Shown here piece after piece: positions 42,692-51,377 of a stretch of 64,000 bases of DNA (its first letter is position 1; the number at the start of each line of letters is the position of its first letter). The stretch comes from Geodermatophilus poikilotrophus (lineage in GTDB: Bacteria; Actinomycetota; Actinomycetes; Mycobacteriales; Geodermatophilaceae), in assembly GCF_900111455.1 (NCBI RefSeq), contig NZ_FOIE01000002.1:248001-312000 (forward strand), read 5' to 3'. A program made the translations under genes and the position numbers. Below the pieces are notes generated by a model. That model made no database searches, was not told where the DNA came from, and worked only from the letters and a program-made list of their open reading frames with translations.

Positions 42692-43827
42692 CCGGCCGGC
42701 TGCTGCGGGTCCTCTCCGGCGCGGCCGTCGCCGGAGCGCTGCACGCGGCGGTCAACGTGGCGCTGGTGCGCCGCCCGCCGGCCGGGCCGCCGCCCGTGCG
42801 CCGGCCGGTCACCGTCGTGCTCCCGGTGCGTGACGAGCAGGCGCAGGTCGGCGGCTGCCTGACCGCGGTGCTGGCCCAGCAGGGGGTGCCCGACCTGCGC
42901 GTGGTCGTGGTGGACGACGGCTCGACCGACGGCACCGCCGACGTGGTCCGCTCGGTGGCCGACCTGCGGGTGCGCCTGGTCGCCGCCGCCGACCCGCCGC
43001 CGGGCTGGCTGGGCAAGCCGCACGCCTGCGCCACCGGAGCGGCCACCGGCGAGGAGCCGGGCGACGGCGTGCTGGTCTTCCTCGACGCCGACGTGCGGCT
43101 GTTCCCCGACGCGGTGGCCGGCGCGGTCGCCGTCCTCGACGCGCACGGCCTGGACCTGGTCTCCCCCTGGCCCCGGCCGGTCACCGCGACCGCGGCCGAG
43201 CGCCTGGTGCAGCCGCTCGGCCCGTGGCTGTGGATCACCACGTTGCCGGTGCGGCTGGCCGAACGGTCCCGGCGACCGTCGCTGACCGCGGCCAACGGCC
43301 AGTTCCTCCTCGTCCGGCGGTCGGCGTACGCGCGGGCCGGCGGGCACGGCGCGGTGCGCGGCGAGGTGATCGAGGACGTCGCGCTGGCGCGGGCGGTGAA
43401 GCGGGCCGGTGGTCGGGCGGTGCCGGTCGACGGGTCGCGGCTGGCCGCCTGCCGGATGTACGACGGCTGGCCGGCGCTGCGGGCGGGCTACGCCAAGTCG
43501 CTGTGGGCCTCGGTCGGCGGGTCGCCGGGAGCCAGCGTGGCGGTCGCGGCCGGGCTGACCGCCGTCTGGGTGCTGCCCGCCCTCGCGGCGCTGCGCGGGT
43601 CGCGGGCGGGGCTGGTCGGCTACGCGGCGGGCGTGGCCGGGCGGGCGGTGTCGGCCGCGGCGACCGGCAGCCGGGTCTGGCCGGACTCGCTGGCGCACCC
43701 GCTGTCGATGCTGCTGTTCGACGTCCTGCTGGCCGGGTCGGTGGCGGGCAGACGGCGGGGCACGCTGTCCTGGCGCGGCCGCCCGGTCGGCGGCGTCCCG
43801 GCCGCGCGGGAGACCATGACCGGGTGA
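42688..43827 (+). CDS. Family 2 glycosyltransferase, CruG/CruC-like
   Basis: 379 residues from GTG 42688. An N-terminal hydrophobic anchor precedes the GT-A domain with VTVVLPVRDEQAQVGGCL, VVVVDDGSTDGTADV, the metal-binding LDADVRL and the acceptor motif EDVALARAVKRAGG. C-terminal membrane helices follow. Resembles integral-membrane GT2 enzymes that glycosylate carotenoids (CruG in cyanobacteria). Position after CrtO-like and CruF-like genes supports sugar addition to a hydroxylated carotenoid. Confidence 0.8.
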   Translation: MTGRLLRVLSGAAVAGALHAAVNVALVRRPPAGPPPVRRPVTVVLPVRDEQAQVGGCLTAVLAQQGVPDLRVVVVDDGSTDGTADVVRSVADLRVRLVAAADPPPGWLGKPHACATGAATGEEPGDGVLVFLDADVRLFPDAVAGAVAVLDAHGLDLVSPWPRPVTATAAERLVQPLGPWLWITTLPVRLAERSRRPSLTAANGQFLLVRRSAYARAGGHGAVRGEVIEDVALARAVKRAGGRAVPVDGSRLAACRMYDGWPALRAGYAKSLWASVGGSPGASVAVAAGLTAVWVLPALAALRGSRAGLVGYAAGVAGRAVSAAATGSRVWPDSLAHPLSMLLFDVLLAGSVAGRRRGTLSWRGRPVGGVPAARETMTG

Positions 43828-44474
43828 CCAGCCCGAACACCCGCGTCCACTTCGACCCCACGGCCATGGACGGCGGCGCCTTCTACCGGGTGCTCAACTC
43901 GATCGTCGTGCCCCGCCCGATCGCCTGGGTGGGCACCCGCTCGGCCGAGGGGCTGGTGAACCTGGCGCCGCACTCCTTCTACACGGTGGCGTGCGTGTCC
44001 CCACCGGTCGTGCAGTTCACCTCGGTCGGCCGCAAGGACACCCTGGACAACGTCGAGGCGACCGGGGAGTTCACCGTCAGCCTCACCCCGGAGTGGTTGT
44101 TCGAGCAGGTCAACGCCACGGGCACCGACTTCCCGCACGGGGTCAGCGAGGCCGAGGAGGTCGGTGTCGCGCTGGAGCCGAGCGAGCGGGTCGGCGTCCC
44201 CCGGGTCGCGGAGTCACCCGTCGCGGTGGAGTGCACGCTGCACTCGACGGTGCGCCTGGGTGACAGCACGGTGGTGTTCGGCCGGGTGCAGCTCATCAGC
44301 GTGTGGGAGAGCGCCGTCGAGGAGGGCCGGCCGCGCATCGAGCGGCTGCGGCCGCTGGCCCGCCTGGGCGGCAACGAGTGGACGGCGCTGGGCGAGGTCA
44401 AGGAGATCAAGCGGATCCCCTACCGCCGGTGGTCCGAGGACCCGACCATCGGCGAGCAGCTGCGCCGGGAGTAG
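43824..44474 (+). CDS. Flavin reductase-like (FMN-binding) family protein
   Basis: 216 residues from GTG 43824, overlapping the glycosyltransferase stop as GTGA. The FMN-binding split-barrel has VLNSIVVPRPIAWVGTRSAEG, NLAPHSFYTVACVSPPVVQF, DTLDNVEATGEFTVSL and VECTLHSTVRLGDSTVVFGRV. Such proteins reduce flavin for monooxygenases or act alone. Linkage to the carotenoid trio could be functional or merely positional. Confidence 0.87.
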   Translation: MTSPNTRVHFDPTAMDGGAFYRVLNSIVVPRPIAWVGTRSAEGLVNLAPHSFYTVACVSPPVVQFTSVGRKDTLDNVEATGEFTVSLTPEWLFEQVNATGTDFPHGVSEAEEVGVALEPSERVGVPRVAESPVAVECTLHSTVRLGDSTVVFGRVQLISVWESAVEEGRPRIERLRPLARLGGNEWTALGEVKEIKRIPYRRWSEDPTIGEQLRRE

Positions 44475-44545
44475 CCGGACCCGCCGCACCGCGGTCAGGC
44501 TCCGTTCCGCCGTTCGGACCCCGGTCCCCCCGCGGCTGCGCGGGC

Positions 44546-45523
44546 TCAGCCCGGCAGGTGCGCGGCGACCTCGTCGGCGGCGCCGGGGCCGAAGGCGGCG
44601 GCGAAGCGCTCCAGGAAGGGCTCGCGCCGCAGCTCGTACTCCTGGGTGCCGATGACCTCGACCGCCTCGGTGGCGACCGCCGAGCCCAGCTGGGTGGCCC
44701 GCTCCAGGCCCAGCCCCCAGACCCGGCCGGCGATGAACCCGGCGCGCAGCGCGTCGCCGCCACCGGTGGGCTCGACCGGCTTGGTCTCCGGGACGGCGAT
44801 CACCTCGATCGGCTCGGCCCCGGCCTGCCGCACGAGCACGCCGTCGGCCGCCCGCGTGGTGATCCAGGTGCCCACCCGGTCGAGCACCTCGCCGTCGCTC
44901 CACCCGGTCTTCTGCAGCAGCAGGGCGGCCTCGTACTCGTTGGTGAACAGCAGGTCGGCACCGTCGACCAGGTCGCGGATCATCTCGCCGTCGGCCCAGG
45001 CCAGCTGCTGGCTGGGGTCGGCGACGAAGGCGTAGCCGCGGTCCCGGCACTCCCGGGTGTGGCGCACCATGGCCGTCGGGTCGTTGGGTCCGACGACGAC
45101 CAGGTCCAGCCCGCCCACGCGGTCGGCGACCGGGGCCAGCTCGATGGAGCAGGCCTCCGACATCGCGCCCGAGTAGAACGACGCGATCTGGTTGTTCACC
45201 GCGTCGGTCGTGCACACGAAGCGGGCGGTGTGCTTGAGCTCCGACCAGTGCACGCTCGCGGTGTCGACGCCGTGCCTCTTCAGCCAGGCGTCGTAGTCGG
45301 CGAAGTCGCTGCCGACGGCGCCCACCAGCACCGGCGCCAGCCCGAGCAGGCCCAGCCCGTAGGCCATGTTGGCCCCGGCGCCGCCGCGGTGCTGCACGAG
45401 GTCGTCGACCAGGAACGACAGCGACACGTTCTCCATCTGGCCCTCGACGAACTGCTCGGTGAACTTCCCCGGGAAGGTCATCAGGTGGTCGGTGGCGATG
45501 GAGCCGGTGACGACGACGGGCAC
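44546..45523 (-). CDS. PfkB family carbohydrate/nucleoside kinase
   Basis: 325 residues from GTG 45523 (VPVVVTGSIATDHLMTFPG). PfkB fold with HRGGAGANMAYGLGLLGL and the anion-hole/base motif EPTGGGDALRAGFIAG (the common GAGD is GGGD, Asp base retained). It resembles the actinobacterial adenosine kinase/ribokinase-like group that phosphorylates adenosine or a sugar. It is convergent with the flavin reductase gene. Confidence 0.85.
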   Translation of the reverse strand: MPVVVTGSIATDHLMTFPGKFTEQFVEGQMENVSLSFLVDDLVQHRGGAGANMAYGLGLLGLAPVLVGAVGSDFADYDAWLKRHGVDTASVHWSELKHTARFVCTTDAVNNQIASFYSGAMSEACSIELAPVADRVGGLDLVVVGPNDPTAMVRHTRECRDRGYAFVADPSQQLAWADGEMIRDLVDGADLLFTNEYEAALLLQKTGWSDGEVLDRVGTWITTRAADGVLVRQAGAEPIEVIAVPETKPVEPTGGGDALRAGFIAGRVWGLGLERATQLGSAVATEAVEVIGTQEYELRREPFLERFAAAFGPGAADEVAAHLPG

Positions 45524-45642
45524 GGGGGCGCTCCCTCGGGATGGCGTGCGGCGGGACGCCCGGTGGACGTCGGAAGACGACGCCCACACCTTAGGAGCCG
45601 CCCGGGCACCGCGCCCGCGGCCACCCTCCAGGGACCCGCAGG

Positions 45643-45691
45643 CCCCGTCCCGGGTCCCGACCTGAGCTCACGAGGGGTGGGCAGGACGGGG
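45643..45691. repeat. Dispersed palindromic repeat, copy 10 (3' of CDP-alcohol transferase)
   Basis: Outer arms CCCCGTCC (45643-45650) and GGACGGGG (45684-45691) are perfect; the centre has diverged (CCTGAGCTCACGAGGGGTG). It sits downstream of the CDP-alcohol phosphotransferase stop. Confidence 0.75.
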
Positions 45692-45726
45692 TCCTCCTCC
45701 GAGCGGCGGGGGCAGGGGGTCCTCCC

Positions 45727-46383
45727 TCAGTCGGCCAGCGCCCGCCGCAGCGCCGTCCCGAGCTGGGCGACGCCGACGACGCCGAGCAGGCAGCCGACCG
45801 CCGTCCCGCAGGTGACCACTGCCTCGGCCCACCCGAGGCCGGCCACCACCCCGGCCCCGCCGAGGGTGAAGCCGGTCATCACCACCCGGGTGGGGCGCTC
45901 CCAGACCGACAGCTCCCCCGTCTCGGTGACGCCGGCCTGCCCGGCCCGGGCGCGCAGGTAGTCCGGCAGCCAGCAGAGCGCGCCGAACCCCGCGGCCAGC
46001 CAGCCGGGGGCGCCGGCGACCCAGAGCGCGGCGGCGAACCCCCCCTCGCTGAGCCGGTCGACGGCCGAGTCCAGGACGAAACCCCGGCGCGACGCCCGGC
46101 CGGTCGCGATCGCGAGCGCGCCGTCCAACCCGTCGAGGAGGGCGGAGCACCCGACCAGCACCCCGGCGAGCACCAGCCACGGACCGCCGGCCGCGGCCGG
46201 GACGACGGCGGCCACGGCGACGAGCAGCCCCGCGACGGTCACCGCGACCGGCGGCAGCCCGGCGAACCGGCGGGCCAGCGCGTACACCCCGGACAACCAG
46301 CCGTGCACCAGCCGGCTGGTCGTCGGGTCGGCCCCGCCGTGCCACGTCGACCAGGCGGCGAGGTACTCCTCGCGGCTCAGCAC
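45727..46383 (-). CDS. CDP-alcohol phosphatidyltransferase family protein
   Basis: 218 residues from GTG 46383 (VLSREEYLAAWSTWHGG). About six membrane helices. The CDP-alcohol motif is DGLDGALAIATGRASRRGFVLDSAVD in two parts: all four metal-binding Asp and both Gly are present, but the usual Ala-Arg pair reads Ala-Ile, a loss of the CMP-phosphate-binding Arg. It transfers a phosphatidyl or phospho-alcohol group in lipid synthesis; the substitution may change the substrate. Divergent from the lipase gene. Confidence 0.8.
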   Translation of the reverse strand: MLSREEYLAAWSTWHGGADPTTSRLVHGWLSGVYALARRFAGLPPVAVTVAGLLVAVAAVVPAAAGGPWLVLAGVLVGCSALLDGLDGALAIATGRASRRGFVLDSAVDRLSEGGFAAALWVAGAPGWLAAGFGALCWLPDYLRARAGQAGVTETGELSVWERPTRVVMTGFTLGGAGVVAGLGWAEAVVTCGTAVGCLLGVVGVAQLGTALRRALAD

Positions 46384-46440
46384 GGCGCCCGCTCCACCAG
46401 CGCAGTCCACCAGGCTGCGGCGGCCGGGGACAGTGGTGGG

Positions 46441-47250
46441 GTGCTCGCCGGTCTCTCCCCCGCCCGCCGCCGCCTCGTTGTCACCGTCCTGGTCCTCGTC
46501 GTCGTCGCCGTCCTGGTCACCGGCGCGACCCTGCTGCTCGGCCGGCTGTCGGGCGCCGCCGGCCGGGAGCCGGTGTCGCAGTCGGAACCCGGGCCGGTGC
46601 TGCTGGTGCCCGGCTACGGCGGCTCCACCGCGTCGCTGCAGCCGCTGGCCGACCGGCTGTCCGCCGAGGGGCGCGACGCCACGGTGGTCGCCGTCCCCGG
46701 GAACGGCACCGGCGACCTCGGGGAGTCCGCCGACGTGCTGGACGAGGCCGCCGACGCGGCGCTGGAGCGGACCGGTGCCGGCAGCGTGGATGTCGTCGGC
46801 TACTCCGCCGGTGGCGTCGTCGCCCGGCTGTGGGCGGCCGACGGCGGCACGGACGTCGCCCGCCGCATCGTCACGCTCGGCTCCCCGCACCACGGCACCG
46901 CACTGGCCGACCTGGCCGGGTCGCTCGCCCCGGACCAGTGCCCGGAGGCCTGCCGGCAGCTCGCCCCCGGCAGCCCGCTGCTGGTCGACCTCAACGCCGG
47001 CGACGAGACGCCGGAGGGGCCCGTCTGGATCTCGATCTGGACGGCGCAGGACCAGACGGTGACCCCGCCGGAGTCCGCCCGGCTGGAGGGGGCGCTGGAG
47101 CTGCCGGTGCAGTCGGTCTGCGCGGACGCCCGCGTCGCCCACGGCGACCTGCCGCGCGACCCGCTGGTCCAGGCGATGGTGCTCGAGCAGCTCGGGGTCG
47201 CCGCCCCGTCCGCGCTGGGCCCCGCGGACTGCGGCCGGCTGAGCCGCTGA
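46441..47250 (+). CDS. Membrane-anchored alpha/beta-hydrolase lipase
   Basis: 269 residues from GTG 46441. One N-terminal transmembrane/signal-anchor helix (about residues 11-33), then an alpha/beta-hydrolase domain: VLLVPGYGGSTASLQPLAD, nucleophile elbow VDVVGYSAGGVVARLW (GYSAG), and TLGSPHHGTALADLAG. It resembles extracellular class I.7/LipA-type lipases. Two Cys pairs (DQCPEACRQ and later VCAD, DCG) suggest disulfides outside the cell. Confidence 0.85.
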   Translation: MLAGLSPARRRLVVTVLVLVVVAVLVTGATLLLGRLSGAAGREPVSQSEPGPVLLVPGYGGSTASLQPLADRLSAEGRDATVVAVPGNGTGDLGESADVLDEAADAALERTGAGSVDVVGYSAGGVVARLWAADGGTDVARRIVTLGSPHHGTALADLAGSLAPDQCPEACRQLAPGSPLLVDLNAGDETPEGPVWISIWTAQDQTVTPPESARLEGALELPVQSVCADARVAHGDLPRDPLVQAMVLEQLGVAAPSALGPADCGRLSR

Positions 47251-47346
47251 CCTGCGGCTGTCCGCCCGTCTCGAAGGAACACCACCGCTGGGGCGCGCCG
47301 AGGTCCTCCCCTCACCGGCCGCGGCGCACGTCCGCCCGGTGCGCTG

Positions 47347-48159
47347 CTAGCTGGTGACGTCCTTGGTGGTGAAGTTCGCCCAGGCCGCGGCCAGCAGCAC
47401 GCCGACGTAGACGCCCTGCAGCGCCAGCCCGCGCACGACGTCCCGCCACAGGACCGGGTCGCGGAACAGGTCGACGAACGCCAGCCAGTACCGGGTGGGC
47501 AGGTAGGGCGCGATCGGTGAGGCGGCGTCCAGGGTGAACAGCAGCGAGGAGGTGACCAGCACGGCGAGCGCGCCGAGCGCGGCGGCCAGCGGTGAGTCGG
47601 TGAGCGTGGAGAAGAACAGCCCGAAGGCGGCGACGCCGAGCATGGAGACCGTCACGTAGCCGATCGCCATGAGGCTGCGGCCGGCCAGCTCCTGCTGCGA
47701 CAGCGAGGTGCCCGACACCGACGTCCCGCCGCCGACGGGCTGGGCGTCGAACAGCGTCGTCCCCACGACGTAGCCCACGCCCGCCACCACCAGCACGGTC
47801 ACCAGCACGAACGCCATGAGCGCGACCAGCTTGGCGACCAGCAGCCGGGTGCGCCCGGACGGGCGGACCAGCAGGTAGCGCAGCGTGCCCGCCTGCGCCT
47901 CGCCGGCGACGGCGTCCCCGGCGACGACGGCGACCGCGATGGGCAGGAACAGCGGCAGCACGATGGCCAGCGCCGCCAGCGGGAACAGCGCGCCGTTGGT
48001 CAGGACGGCGGACAGGAACGGCGGCCCCTCCCCCGGCCGGGGCGCGAGGTCGGTCAGCTGCACGAGGACGGCGACCAGCACCGGCAGCGCGTTGAGGACG
48101 GCGATCGTCACCCAGGTGCGCGGACGGCGGAACAGCTTGCGCAGCTCGACGCCGATCAC
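47347..48159 (-). CDS. ABC-2 type transporter permease
   Basis: 270 residues from GTG 48159, overlapping the ATPase gene as GTGA. Six membrane helices in ABC-2 arrangement with the characteristic GDAVAGEAQAGTLRYLLVRPSGRTRLLVAK. It forms an exporter with the upstream ATPase; the substrate is unknown. Confidence 0.9.
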   Translation of the reverse strand: MIGVELRKLFRRPRTWVTIAVLNALPVLVAVLVQLTDLAPRPGEGPPFLSAVLTNGALFPLAALAIVLPLFLPIAVAVVAGDAVAGEAQAGTLRYLLVRPSGRTRLLVAKLVALMAFVLVTVLVVAGVGYVVGTTLFDAQPVGGGTSVSGTSLSQQELAGRSLMAIGYVTVSMLGVAAFGLFFSTLTDSPLAAALGALAVLVTSSLLFTLDAASPIAPYLPTRYWLAFVDLFRDPVLWRDVVRGLALQGVYVGVLLAAAWANFTTKDVTS

Positions 48160-49076
48160 CGGGCCGCCTCCACCCGGTCGGCGCTGGTGCCGGCCGCGGC
48201 GAGGACGACCTCCTCCAGGGTGGGCCGCTGCAGCGCCAGCCCCGTCACCGGCACCCCCGCGCCCACGAGCACCGCGTTGACCTCGGCCGGGTCGGTGCCG
48301 CGCACCACCACCCGCGAGCCGTCGACGCCGAGCACCCGCCCGTCGAGCACCGCCCGCACCCGGTCGGCGGCCGGGGTGTCCACCACCGTGGCGCCGGTGG
48401 GCGCGGTCAGCCGGGCCAGCTCGTCCTGCAGCACCAGCCGGCCGCGGTCGAGCACGCCGACGCGGGTGCACAGCTGCTCGACCTCGGCCAGCAGGTGGCT
48501 GGAGAGGAACACCGTCGTCCCGCCGCGGTTCAGCTCGAGCAGCAGGTCCCGGATCTCGTGGATCCCCTGCGGGTCCAGGCCGTTGGTGGGCTCGTCGAGC
48601 ACCAGGAGCTCGGGACGGCGCAGCAGCGCGGCGGCCAGCCCCAGCCGCTGCCGCATGCCGAGGGAGTAGGCGCGCACCGGCCGCCGGTCGATGCCGCCGA
48701 GCCCCACCTGCTCGAGCACCTCCTCGATCCGGGCCCGGCGGGTGCGCCGGGAGCCGCCCGGCCCGGCGGCGTCGATCAGCCCGAGGTTGGCCCGCCCGGA
48801 CAGGTGCCCGTGGTGCGCCGGCCCCTCGACCAGCGCGCCGACACGGGGCAGCACGCGGCGGCCGGCGCGCGGCATCCGCCCGCCCAGCAGCTCGACCTCG
48901 CCGGCGGTGGGGAGCACCAGGCCCAGCAGCATCCGCACCGTCGTCGTCTTCCCCGAGCCGTTGGCGCCGAGGAAGCCGTAGACGTCACCGGCGCGGACGT
49001 GGAGATCGATGCCGTCGACCGCGCGCAGCCGGCCGTAGCGCTTGACCAGCCCCCGGGTGCGGATCACCGAGCTCAT
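48156..49076 (-). CDS. ABC transporter ATP-binding protein
   Basis: 306 residues from ATG 49076. Walker A FLGANGSGKTTT (about 35-46), signature YSLGMRQRLGLAAALL, Walker B PELLVLDEPTNGLDP, and H-loop FLSSHLLAEVEQL. A CcmA/antibiotic-export type subunit with a C-terminal accessory domain. It overlaps both neighbours by four bases. Confidence 0.93.
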   Translation of the reverse strand: MSSVIRTRGLVKRYGRLRAVDGIDLHVRAGDVYGFLGANGSGKTTTVRMLLGLVLPTAGEVELLGGRMPRAGRRVLPRVGALVEGPAHHGHLSGRANLGLIDAAGPGGSRRTRRARIEEVLEQVGLGGIDRRPVRAYSLGMRQRLGLAAALLRRPELLVLDEPTNGLDPQGIHEIRDLLLELNRGGTTVFLSSHLLAEVEQLCTRVGVLDRGRLVLQDELARLTAPTGATVVDTPAADRVRAVLDGRVLGVDGSRVVVRGTDPAEVNAVLVGAGVPVTGLALQRPTLEEVVLAAAGTSADRVEAAR

Positions 49077-50179
49077 GACGCGGCCCCGGGCAGCCGGCGG
49101 GCGGCGTCGGCCAGCGCGTCGAGGGTGACCGTGCCGGTGAGCACGTAGGCCGGGCCGTCGGGCGGGGTCACCAGCATCAACCCCAGCGGGCCCGCGGCGA
49201 CCCGGGTGCCGAGCTCGTCGGTGACGGCGTCCGGGCTCGCGGTCAGCGCCTCGCGCAGCCCCCCGGCCAGCCGGCCGGGCACCGGCGCGGCCGCCAGCAG
49301 GGTCACGCCGCGGCCGTACACCCCGACCGCGTCGGGCACCCCCTCGAAGCTCCGCCGCGGCAGGCCGGCCAGTTCCCGCGGGAGCCGCACGTCCGGCGCC
49401 CGCTCCTCGGCCTGCGCGATCAGCCCCTCGGTGTCGGGCGCGGTCAGCAGGGTGGCCTCCGGCGGCGGGGTGAAGGCGACGACGTCCGCCGGGGGGACGG
49501 CGAGGTCCAGGTCGAGGAAGCGGGTGTCCAGCGCCGCCAGGTCGGCGTCCTCGGCGAACACCTCCACCTGCAGCGGCAGCCCGCTGGCGGGGTCGACCCA
49601 GACGTCGACCCGACCGACGGACGAGGCGGCATCGGCAGGCACCAGCCGCAGCCCCAGCGCGTCGCGGCCGGCCACCCGGCGCGCTCCGGCGCGGGAGAGC
49701 TCGTCGTCGGCGGCCTCGGACAGCAGCCGGCGGCCGAGGGCGGCGGGCAGCAGGTCCGGCGGGGCGGGCAGCGCGAGAGACGCCGGGGTGCCGCGGGTGG
49801 CGGTGCCGGCCTCGAAGTCCCACGTCCAGGTGCCGCCGGGGTCGCGGTGCACGCCGGTCTCCCCGGCTCCGCTGACCACGTCGACCCGGTGCTCCGCCGG
49901 GCCGCGCCACCACACCCGCATCAAGGTGCGGTCGCTGAACAGGTCGGCGACGTCGGTGAGCCGCTCGGACACCGGCAGGGCCAGCCCCCCGGCCGACACC
50001 GCGTAGCCGGAGAAGCCCACGTCCTCGCTGGCCAGCACCGCGGCGCGCAGCTCGGCGGCGGGCGCGTCGGCGTCGTCGGCCGGCAGCGCCGCCACGACCG
50101 AGGGCAGCGCCACCAGCACCGCGACGAGCAGGCCCACCGCCGCCCACCGGGCGGACGCGCCCCGCCCCCGTGCCGCCAT
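49073..50179 (-). CDS. Secreted LolA/RseB-like protein linked to the ABC exporter
   Basis: 368 residues from ATG 50179; GTG 50188 is an alternative. A signal peptide (WAAVGLLVAVLVALPSVVAALP) and a LolA/LppX-RseB-like beta sheet: LMRVWWRGPAEHRVDVVSGAGE, GTWTWDFEAGTATR, VDVWVDPASGLPLQVEVF. Such folds bind lipids or sense misfolded envelope components. Overlap with the ATPase gene as ATGA suggests it works with the exporter, perhaps as sensor or carrier. Confidence 0.75.
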   Translation of the reverse strand: MAARGRGASARWAAVGLLVAVLVALPSVVAALPADDADAPAAELRAAVLASEDVGFSGYAVSAGGLALPVSERLTDVADLFSDRTLMRVWWRGPAEHRVDVVSGAGETGVHRDPGGTWTWDFEAGTATRGTPASLALPAPPDLLPAALGRRLLSEAADDELSRAGARRVAGRDALGLRLVPADAASSVGRVDVWVDPASGLPLQVEVFAEDADLAALDTRFLDLDLAVPPADVVAFTPPPEATLLTAPDTEGLIAQAEERAPDVRLPRELAGLPRRSFEGVPDAVGVYGRGVTLLAAAPVPGRLAGGLREALTASPDAVTDELGTRVAAGPLGLMLVTPPDGPAYVLTGTVTLDALADAARRLPGAAS

Positions 50180-50225
50180 GCGCCCCACGGTACGAGCGGA
50201 CGGCGACCCGCCGGGGCCGGGCCGA

Positions 50226-51167
50226 CTAGTGGGACGCAGCGGACTTGCGCCGGTGCACCGTGAGGTTCATGACCAGCACGATCAGCGCCCCGACGACGAG
50301 CCCGACGAGCGCGCTGGCCACGGTGTTGACGAGCCACCCCACGACCCCGCCGAGCGCTCCGGTGGCGTCGTGCGCGAGTTCCTCCAGGTGGTGCACGGCG
50401 CCGTAGACGGCGTGCAGCCCCAGCTCGTCCGAGCCCACCAGCAGGATGTGCCCACCGACCCACAGCATCGCCGCGGTCCCGACCACGGTCAGGGCCGTGA
50501 GCAGCCGCGGCATCGCCTTCACCAGTCCGTGGCCGAACCGGGAGATCCCCTTCCCGGGGCGCTGGGACAGGGACAACCCGACGTCGTCCATCTTCACGAT
50601 GAGGCCGACGACGCCGTAGACGAGGATCGTGATGCCGACCGCGACGACCGCGAGGATCACCGCGCGGGACCAGAAGCCCTCGTCGGCCACCTCGTTCAGC
50701 GAGATCACCATGATCTCCGCCGAGAGGATGAAGTCGGTGCGCACGGCCCCGGTCACGATCGTCTTCTCGTCCGGGAGCGCCTGCTCCACCGATCCGTGGG
50801 CCTCGGAGTGGCCGCTGAGCTTGTGCCAGACCTTCTCCGCGCCCTCGTAGCACAGGTAGGCCCCGCCGACCATGAGGATCGGGGTGAGGAGGAACGGCAG
50901 GAACTGGCTGAGCAGCAGGATGGCGGGGAGGATGATCACCAGCTTGTTGCGCAGCGAGCCCAGGGCGATGCGCTTGATGATCGGGATCTCGCGCTCGGCG
51001 GCCAGGCCGTGCACGTACTGCGGCGTGACGGCCGTGTCGTCGACGACGACACCCGCGGCCTTGACGCTGGCTCGTCCTGCAGCCGCCCCGATGTCGTCGA
51101 CGGACGCGGCGGCGGCGCGCGCCAGGACCGCCACGTCGTCGAACAGGGCTACGAGTCCACCGGCCAC
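50226..51167 (-). CDS. DUF808 family membrane protein
   Basis: 313 residues from GTG 51167, with GGGAGGA upstream. The start MAGGLVALFDDVAVLARAAA and following ASVDDIGAAAGRASVKAAG are the DUF808 signature. Several membrane helices follow (about residues 75-100, 165-190, 215-240, 270-295), with a His/Lys-rich end. E. coli YedI belongs here; the function is unknown. Confidence 0.9.
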   Translation of the reverse strand: MAGGLVALFDDVAVLARAAAASVDDIGAAAGRASVKAAGVVVDDTAVTPQYVHGLAAEREIPIIKRIALGSLRNKLVIILPAILLLSQFLPFLLTPILMVGGAYLCYEGAEKVWHKLSGHSEAHGSVEQALPDEKTIVTGAVRTDFILSAEIMVISLNEVADEGFWSRAVILAVVAVGITILVYGVVGLIVKMDDVGLSLSQRPGKGISRFGHGLVKAMPRLLTALTVVGTAAMLWVGGHILLVGSDELGLHAVYGAVHHLEELAHDATGALGGVVGWLVNTVASALVGLVVGALIVLVMNLTVHRRKSAASH

Positions 51168-51187
51168 GTGACGTCCTCCCAGTTGGT

Positions 51188-51203
51188 CTGCACTCGTGTG
51201 CAG
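51188..51203. promoter_or_regulatory. Short palindrome upstream of DUF808
   Basis: CTGCAC-TCGT-GTGCAG, 21 bp before the DUF808 start. Size and symmetry suit a dimeric repressor site; no regulator is assigned. Confidence 0.35.
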
Positions 51204-51377
51204 TCTCGGCGATCATGGCCCGTCCGGCCGCACCGGGCGACTCCCCGCTCGGCATCTCGGGCAGGACTACCCGGCTGGGGACACGCCGAACGCCCCGTGG
51301 AGGCGCGTCCTCCGGCGACCGGGACCGGCACCCTGGAGCGACGGGCTGCTCACCGGGCGCAGCAGGAGGGCAGGACC

